From Volvox africanus (lineage: Eukaryota; Chlorophyta; Chlorophyceae; Chlamydomonadales; Volvocaceae), in assembly GCA_030268105.1 (NCBI GenBank), contig BSDZ01000092.1, forward strand, positions 1 to 64,000: DNA of 64,000 bases, written 5' to 3'. A model generated the notes under the pieces. That model worked only from the letters and a program-made list of their open reading frames with translations. It was not told where the DNA came from and did not search any database. The position numbers were made by a program, and so were the translations under genes. Below are positions 62,393 to 64,000 of this stretch, piece after piece. Position 1 is the stretch's first letter, and each line of letters begins with the position of its first letter.

Positions 62393-64000
62393 ATGATCTC
62401 GCTGTTGGTGAAACTGGGCTTCAAGCCTAAGGATCGTGCTTATGAGAGGATCGACACAATCTCGGACACCAACAGCACCGCTAACGATAATGACAGCGTT
62501 ATGAGCAACAGCAGCTGCCTAAATGGCAAAGCTGTAGAGCAGCCTGCAGGTGGAGTGGTCGTCACTCCTTTGCGTGAACTAATGAAGAAGTTTAGCCGCA
62601 AGTGGATTCCGACAGAAAAGGTGAATTCGTGTTGCTGTCTTTCCTGATGTTCAGTTCTAAGTAAGGCCAACTCCCATCAAGCCTGCCTTTCGTCGTCGTT
62701 TATGTTTTCTTCGATTCCGTCTTTTTTCGGTCATTCCGTGACATCCCATCCCTTCCACCTTTTCTGTCGCAGCCTCTTCAGCGGTTCGGGAAGCTCGAGG
62801 GCGAAGAATCCTTGACGTTGCAGGAGCGGTTGTCCGCGCGGCGCCTGCAAATAGCTGAGAAGGGGACTCTGCTTAAGGTCCTGCTATCCTGGGTGAGTTT
62901 GAGCTGATCAGGAGTTTGCTCCAGCAGTGGTGATGGGTGTTGAGATGCCTTGGGGGTCGCTTGTCTGACAGTCGCTCGATGTGATTGGGCCATGCGCCGA
63001 CCCGCACCGCTTGCTGACTATCGACCAACGTGTCGACCCCCCGTCTTTTGCGTGCGCACAACAGAAGGGCGCGCCCGAGAATCTTCACCAGGCCGGAGCC
63101 CAACTGGAAGCCCAGCCAGTTCCAGCAGCGCAGCAGGTGGTGGGTCAGACCTGACGCCTGAGGGGGTTCCGGGGAGGAGGTCGCCTTTCTCATACCAGTG
63201 CGCGGCTTGTGCTGCACTGTGTTGGTTGCAAAGTGCCTGCAGGAAAGCGCTTCTCAGGGGAGGCGAATGGGGAACATGGTTTCCGAGGGGAGGGGAGACG
63301 GACGGAGGGAGTTGCCCGAGGGGTGGGCTCATCATACATGTCGTTATTTTGTCGTCGTTCAGATGTCGCCGAAACTAATTTGTGTACATGCGCTTGTGTT
63401 TGGACGTCCAATACCCCCTCGGAAACACATCAAGATGCTTTCCGTGATGCAGATGTTCCATGTCTACGCACGTAAACGGTGCACTAACTGATGAAAAGCT
63501 TTTTTGTGTGTCTCGTTCTCTGCCAGCAGGAGCCGCAGCTGGAGAGTGAGGAGAACAACGTGCAGCAATGCGCGGGTGGCGTGATGGCCCCGTCGGGGTT
63601 GGCGGGAGCAGCGGCGGCCATTGAGCTAGCATATCAGCGGTAGGTGCAGTGTATAACTAGGTGTACGGCGGAGTGACGTGGTAGTGCGTGGCGGTCTGAG
63701 TACGTGGCGGCAAATGCATGAAGGCGTACGTGTTTCGGATGTGCGACTTCCTGTTTACCCGAAACCCACAATGCTGGGATCTCTTGCTTACACCTGCAAC
63801 CCCACCCATGCCTTTTCCATACAGGTTGGACGAGACCACCGAAGCTGAGGGCTTCGAGGGCTTCCAAGTCCAGGTGCGTGGGCAAGAAGTCATCGAAGCA
63901 ACATAGTCTTATGTATACAAAACCCGACAACTGCTGGATGTTCGCTCTTTTATCTGCAGGTGTCAGATTTGATTTCGCAACTCGAGAAGCTGAGGTCGGG
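62393..64000 (+). CDS. Array gene, unit 12 (cut by window end)
   Basis: Exons 1-5 are complete (62393-62620, 62773-62892, 63065-63136, 63530-63639, 63825-63873) and exon 6 starts at 63960 and leaves the window after 41 bases. What is present matches the consensus. The only unit-specific change is A to T at 61312 in the 5' spacer. Confidence 0.7.

Larger units (their letters stand above)
1..64000 (+). repeat. Tandem array of twelve ~5.2 kb gene-bearing units
   Basis: The whole window is one head-to-tail array. Units span 294-5490, 5491-10680, 10681-15870, 15871-21407, 21408-26606, 26607-31969, 31970-38028, 38029-43565, 43566-50668, 50669-55857, 55858-60872 and 60873-64000 (cut by the window end). 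Bases 1-293 are the tail of an earlier minisatellite. Unit lengths are 5197, 5190, 5190, 5537, 5199, 5363, 6059, 5537, 7103, 5189 and 5015 bp. After subtracting whole 174-bp monomers, every unit from 2 to 11 is 4493 bp, plus 1 bp in units 2 and 3 and plus 10 bp in unit 5. By eye, units 4, 7 and 11 show no difference from each other in the constant part. No non-repetitive flank is visible on either side, so the array extends beyond the window at least on the right. Confidence 0.97.

Noticed and set aside
1..64000. rDNA or 5S rRNA repeat
   Set aside because: The gene-plus-subrepeat layout resembles rDNA spacers, but no conserved rRNA stretch or 5S internal promoter was recognised in the unit.

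Overview
The window is a head-to-tail tandem array of eukaryotic DNA. A unit of about 5.19 kb is repeated twelve times on the + strand; the first unit starts just inside the window and the twelfth runs off the right end. No bacterial operons, rRNA, tRNA, transposase or viral genes were recognised. Each unit carries one candidate protein-coding gene broken by six GT-AG introns, so the source is a nuclear genome. Four of the six donors begin GTG and one exon is preceded by a tandem CAGCAG acceptor. That, with the mixed base composition, is compatible with an alga or another protist, but the sequence does not identify the organism.

Layout of one unit (unit 2, 5491-10680). A 1.5 kb 5' spacer (5491-7011) holds degenerate ~40-bp repeats, a 38-bp perfectly alternating purine-pyrimidine tract and two hairpins. 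A seven-exon gene follows (7012-9543; spliced CDS 1263 nt, 420 aa), then a 0.44 kb 3' spacer (9544-9984). Last comes a nested minisatellite of complete 174-bp monomers (9985-10680). Unit boundaries, placed at the right edge of each minisatellite, are 294, 5491, 10681, 15871, 21408, 26607, 31970, 38029, 43566, 50669, 55858 and 60873. Without the minisatellite a unit is 4493 bp, and units 2-12 differ there at only about ten positions.

Almost all length difference between units comes from the 174-bp minisatellite. It has 4, 4, 4, 6, 4, 5, 9, 6, 15, 4 and 3 complete monomers at the eleven successive junctions. Point variants are few and some are shared by neighbours: Asn149Ile in units 8 and 9, and an intron-6 T-to-G in units 8, 9 and 10. 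This pattern fits homogenisation by unequal exchange or gene conversion. Unit 5 stands out with a stop-loss that adds 54 codons, a 10-bp intron insertion and a changed minisatellite edge. Unit 1 carries about 25 single-base differences, mostly indels, in its first 2.9 kb, which looks more like low sequence accuracy near a contig end than biology.

The encoded protein was not recognised. It is Ala/Gln/Pro rich, with a tryptophan cluster at residues 304-321 and a basic PRKRRP cluster near the C terminus. It may extend about 79 residues upstream through an additional exon. The multicopy gene array with its built-in VNTR is the most noteworthy content of the window.
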